32,867 nucleotides of DNA from NCBI GenBank assembly GCA_030611205.1, contig JAUWQF010000010.1, positions 1 to 32,867 on the forward strand. The letters are read 5' to 3'. Positions 32,838-32,867 of this stretch are shown here, piece by piece. Position 1 is the first letter of the stretch; the number at the start of each line of letters is the position of its first letter. Position numbers and translations under genes: made by a program. The DNA is from Methanothrix sp. Lineage in GTDB: Archaea; Halobacteriota; Methanosarcinia; Methanotrichales; Methanotrichaceae. The notes beneath the pieces were generated by a model. The model saw nothing but the letters and a program-made list of their open reading frames with translations, was not told where the DNA came from and ran no database searches.

Positions 32838-32867
32838 TTAGTCGTCATGCATCTATTGATTAAAATC

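Overview
The window is archaeal and almost certainly from a methanogen of the Methanosarcinales type; Methanotrichaceae (Methanothrix/Methanocrinis) is my best guess. The support is a methanogenesis marker 14 gene, a Methanosarcina-type S-layer protein with a duplicated surface domain, archaeal RNA polymerase subunit P, the archaeal exosome/proteasome/RNase P gene cluster, Nob1, ABCE1, PyrI, and archaeal TATA-like boxes with several apparently leaderless genes. The genus is inference; no rRNA is present.

Layout. 1-610 is the N-terminal half of a phenylacetate-CoA ligase running off the left edge. 824-3742 (minus) is a large S-layer protein behind an AT-rich promoter. 4022-4759 is a Cas4-like protein whose nuclease motifs look substituted; no CRISPR array or other cas gene is visible. 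4834-7049 holds pyrB-pyrI and a long FKBP. 7162-9501 holds leuA (2-isopropylmalate synthase, apparent frameshift at its 5' end) coupled to a TatD hydrolase. 9572-12509 holds a NYN-domain protein, a rhomboid protease and a HerA-like ATPase. 12557-15011 (minus) holds an MFS transporter, an HTH-phosphoribosyltransferase (GfcR/PyrE-like) and nob1. 15137-18922 (plus) holds an EMC6-like membrane protein, ABCE1, two tandem FKBPs, YwbE and an ABM-like small protein.

19059-26613 (minus) is the archaeal exosome superoperon, here in the order L15e, COG1325 RNA-binding protein, Rpp30, Pop5/Rnp2, PsmA, SBDS, Rrp4, Rrp41, Rrp42, L37Ae, RpoP, Brix, Pcc1, prefoldin beta. It is followed within a few bases by tRNA-Arg(TCT) and a CooT-family gene. 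Most junctions overlap or touch, so RNA degradation, RNA processing, ribosome assembly, protein folding and proteolysis are translated from what looks like one transcript. Upstream of it (26705-28587, minus) are an unrecognised 140-residue protein and methanogenesis marker 14.

28657-32627 is mostly lipid and envelope metabolism: a geranylgeranyl-reductase-family flavoprotein, a convergent MTH1187 thiamine-binding protein, then UbiA prenyltransferase, GT2 glycosyltransferase and a SAM methyltransferase. The last 240 bases hold no convincing gene but contain a TATA-like box with flanking TCAAGT sites, probably a promoter for a gene beyond the window. No gene-free stretch exceeds 300 bases; the longest are 3743-4021, 30115-30348 and 32628-32867. 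I see no complete insertion sequence, CRISPR array or rRNA.
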